Assembly (NCBI GenBank): GCA_030620115.1
Contig: JAUXFG010000119.1
Span: 1 to 12,229, forward strand
Length of the DNA: 12,229 bases
Reading direction: 5' to 3'
From: Candidatus Fermentibacterota bacterium
Lineage (GTDB): Bacteria > JAFGKV01
How positions within the stretch are numbered: the stretch's first letter is position 1; the number at the start of each line of letters is the position of its first letter. Shown piece after piece: positions 11,818-12,229 of the stretch. Under the pieces are notes generated by a model. The model was not told the DNA's origin. It did no database searches and saw only the letters and a list, made by a program, of their open reading frames with translations. The translations under genes were made by a program, and so were the position numbers.

Positions 11818-12229
11818 TGATACAGACTCCTTCCCTTGAGTTGGGGATTCTTGAGCAAAACTATGATGGGTGATGACAGGATAGAGAACATGACAACAGA
11901 GAGCATGACAAGGCCTGCTACGCCGAATCCCCTATACGCGAAAGCGATTCCCTGCAGCACGGTGAGTTGGCACGAATCTGTTGCCACCGCCATGAGCGAT
12001 GCGACGAGCAGAAGAAAAATCCAACCCGCGGTGACCGAAAGAAACCGGCCAATCGATGAGGCTCGGGCAGGAACACGAGCCGCCTTGGATACAGCTGCAA
12101 GGATCTCCACTGGTGTGGGCAGAAGGATCGGAGGCGGATTCCATTCCGACTTCAGCACCGCCAATGTCGATCGAAGCTGTGCCACATCATTGGAGCACCT
12201 CACGCAGCGAGTCAGGTGCTCCGGGCGTA
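11814..12229 (-). CDS. Anti-sigma-factor-like membrane protein (5' end outside window)
   Basis: 137 residues are visible; the frame is open to the window edge, so the start lies beyond 12229. The first visible residues, RPEHLTRCVRCSND, contain H-x3-C-x2-C (His4, Cys8, Cys11), the zinc-binding signature of zf-HC2/ZAS-type anti-sigma proteins. Starting at the internal GTG 12203 would remove the His and the first Cys, so I reject that start. Two membrane segments follow (GWIFLLLVASLMAV and a long one around GVAGLVMLSVVMF), a common anti-sigma architecture with a cytoplasmic sigma-binding N-terminus. The partner would be an ECF sigma factor, usually encoded just upstream and therefore outside the window. 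It is coupled by ATGA to the zinc-ribbon gene. The anti-sigma role is inferred from motif and topology. Confidence 0.75.
   Translation of the reverse strand, partial: RPEHLTRCVRCSNDVAQLRSTLAVLKSEWNPPPILLPTPVEILAAVSKAARVPARASSIGRFLSVTAGWIFLLLVASLMAVATDSCQLTVLQGIAFAYRGFGVAGLVMLSVVMFSILSSPIIVLLKNPQLKGRSLYQ

Overview
The window looks like chromosomal DNA of an uncultured, moderately GC-rich Gram-negative-type bacterium. The clues are a lipobox lipoprotein, a zinc-binding anti-sigma-like membrane protein, strong AGGAGG ribosome sites, and intergenic DNA full of degenerate hairpin repeats, including one close to a 'TCATTCTGAGCG...GCGAAGAATCTC' element that I recall from many environmental genomes. 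I cannot name the phylum; candidate FCB-type lineages or deltaproteobacteria-like groups would fit. No rRNA, tRNA, transposase, phage gene or CRISPR array is visible.

Layout. 1-293: non-coding, with two copies of a hairpin-containing repeat and a third hairpin. 294-2354 (-): a large protein with a cytoplasmic TPR-like/Pro-Lys-rich half, one membrane segment and an extracytoplasmic formylglycine-generating-enzyme (FGE)-like domain without the catalytic cysteines. 2355-2768: promoter region, a possible 45-codon gene remnant and repeats. 2769-3962 (-): lipoprotein with TPRs and a bacterial SH3 domain, preceded at 4071-4208 (-) by a tiny exported peptide gene with an excellent RBS. 4209-4463: promoter, palindromes, a hairpin repeat and a weak terminator. 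4464-8103 (-): a tight three-gene operon (FAD subunit, 2x[2Fe-2S] subunit, molybdopterin subunit) for a xanthine-dehydrogenase/CO-dehydrogenase-family hydroxylase, each junction an ATGA overlap. 8104-8323: divergent promoter region. 8324-9466 (+): UTP-glucose-1-phosphate uridylyltransferase-like enzyme. 9482-11316 (+): multi-pass membrane sulfatase/alkaline-phosphatase-superfamily protein split by a one-base frameshift near 10673-10675. 11338-11817 (-) and 11814-window end (-): a membrane double zinc-ribbon protein translationally coupled to the 3' part of an anti-sigma-like gene that continues beyond the window.

How they may work together. The molybdenum hydroxylase genes form one enzyme complex, with electrons passing from the molybdopterin subunit through the iron-sulfur subunit to the FAD subunit. 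UDP-sugar synthesis and the membrane sulfatase-like protein are adjacent and co-directional, suggesting a shared envelope role, but this is inference. The anti-sigma-like gene and its zinc-ribbon partner suggest an ECF-sigma regulatory module whose sigma gene would lie outside the window. I see no convincing wholly new system. The most unusual items are the frameshifted sulfatase with a C-x-P-x-T site, the Cys-less FGE-like receptor-style protein, and the tiny exported peptide ahead of the SH3 lipoprotein.
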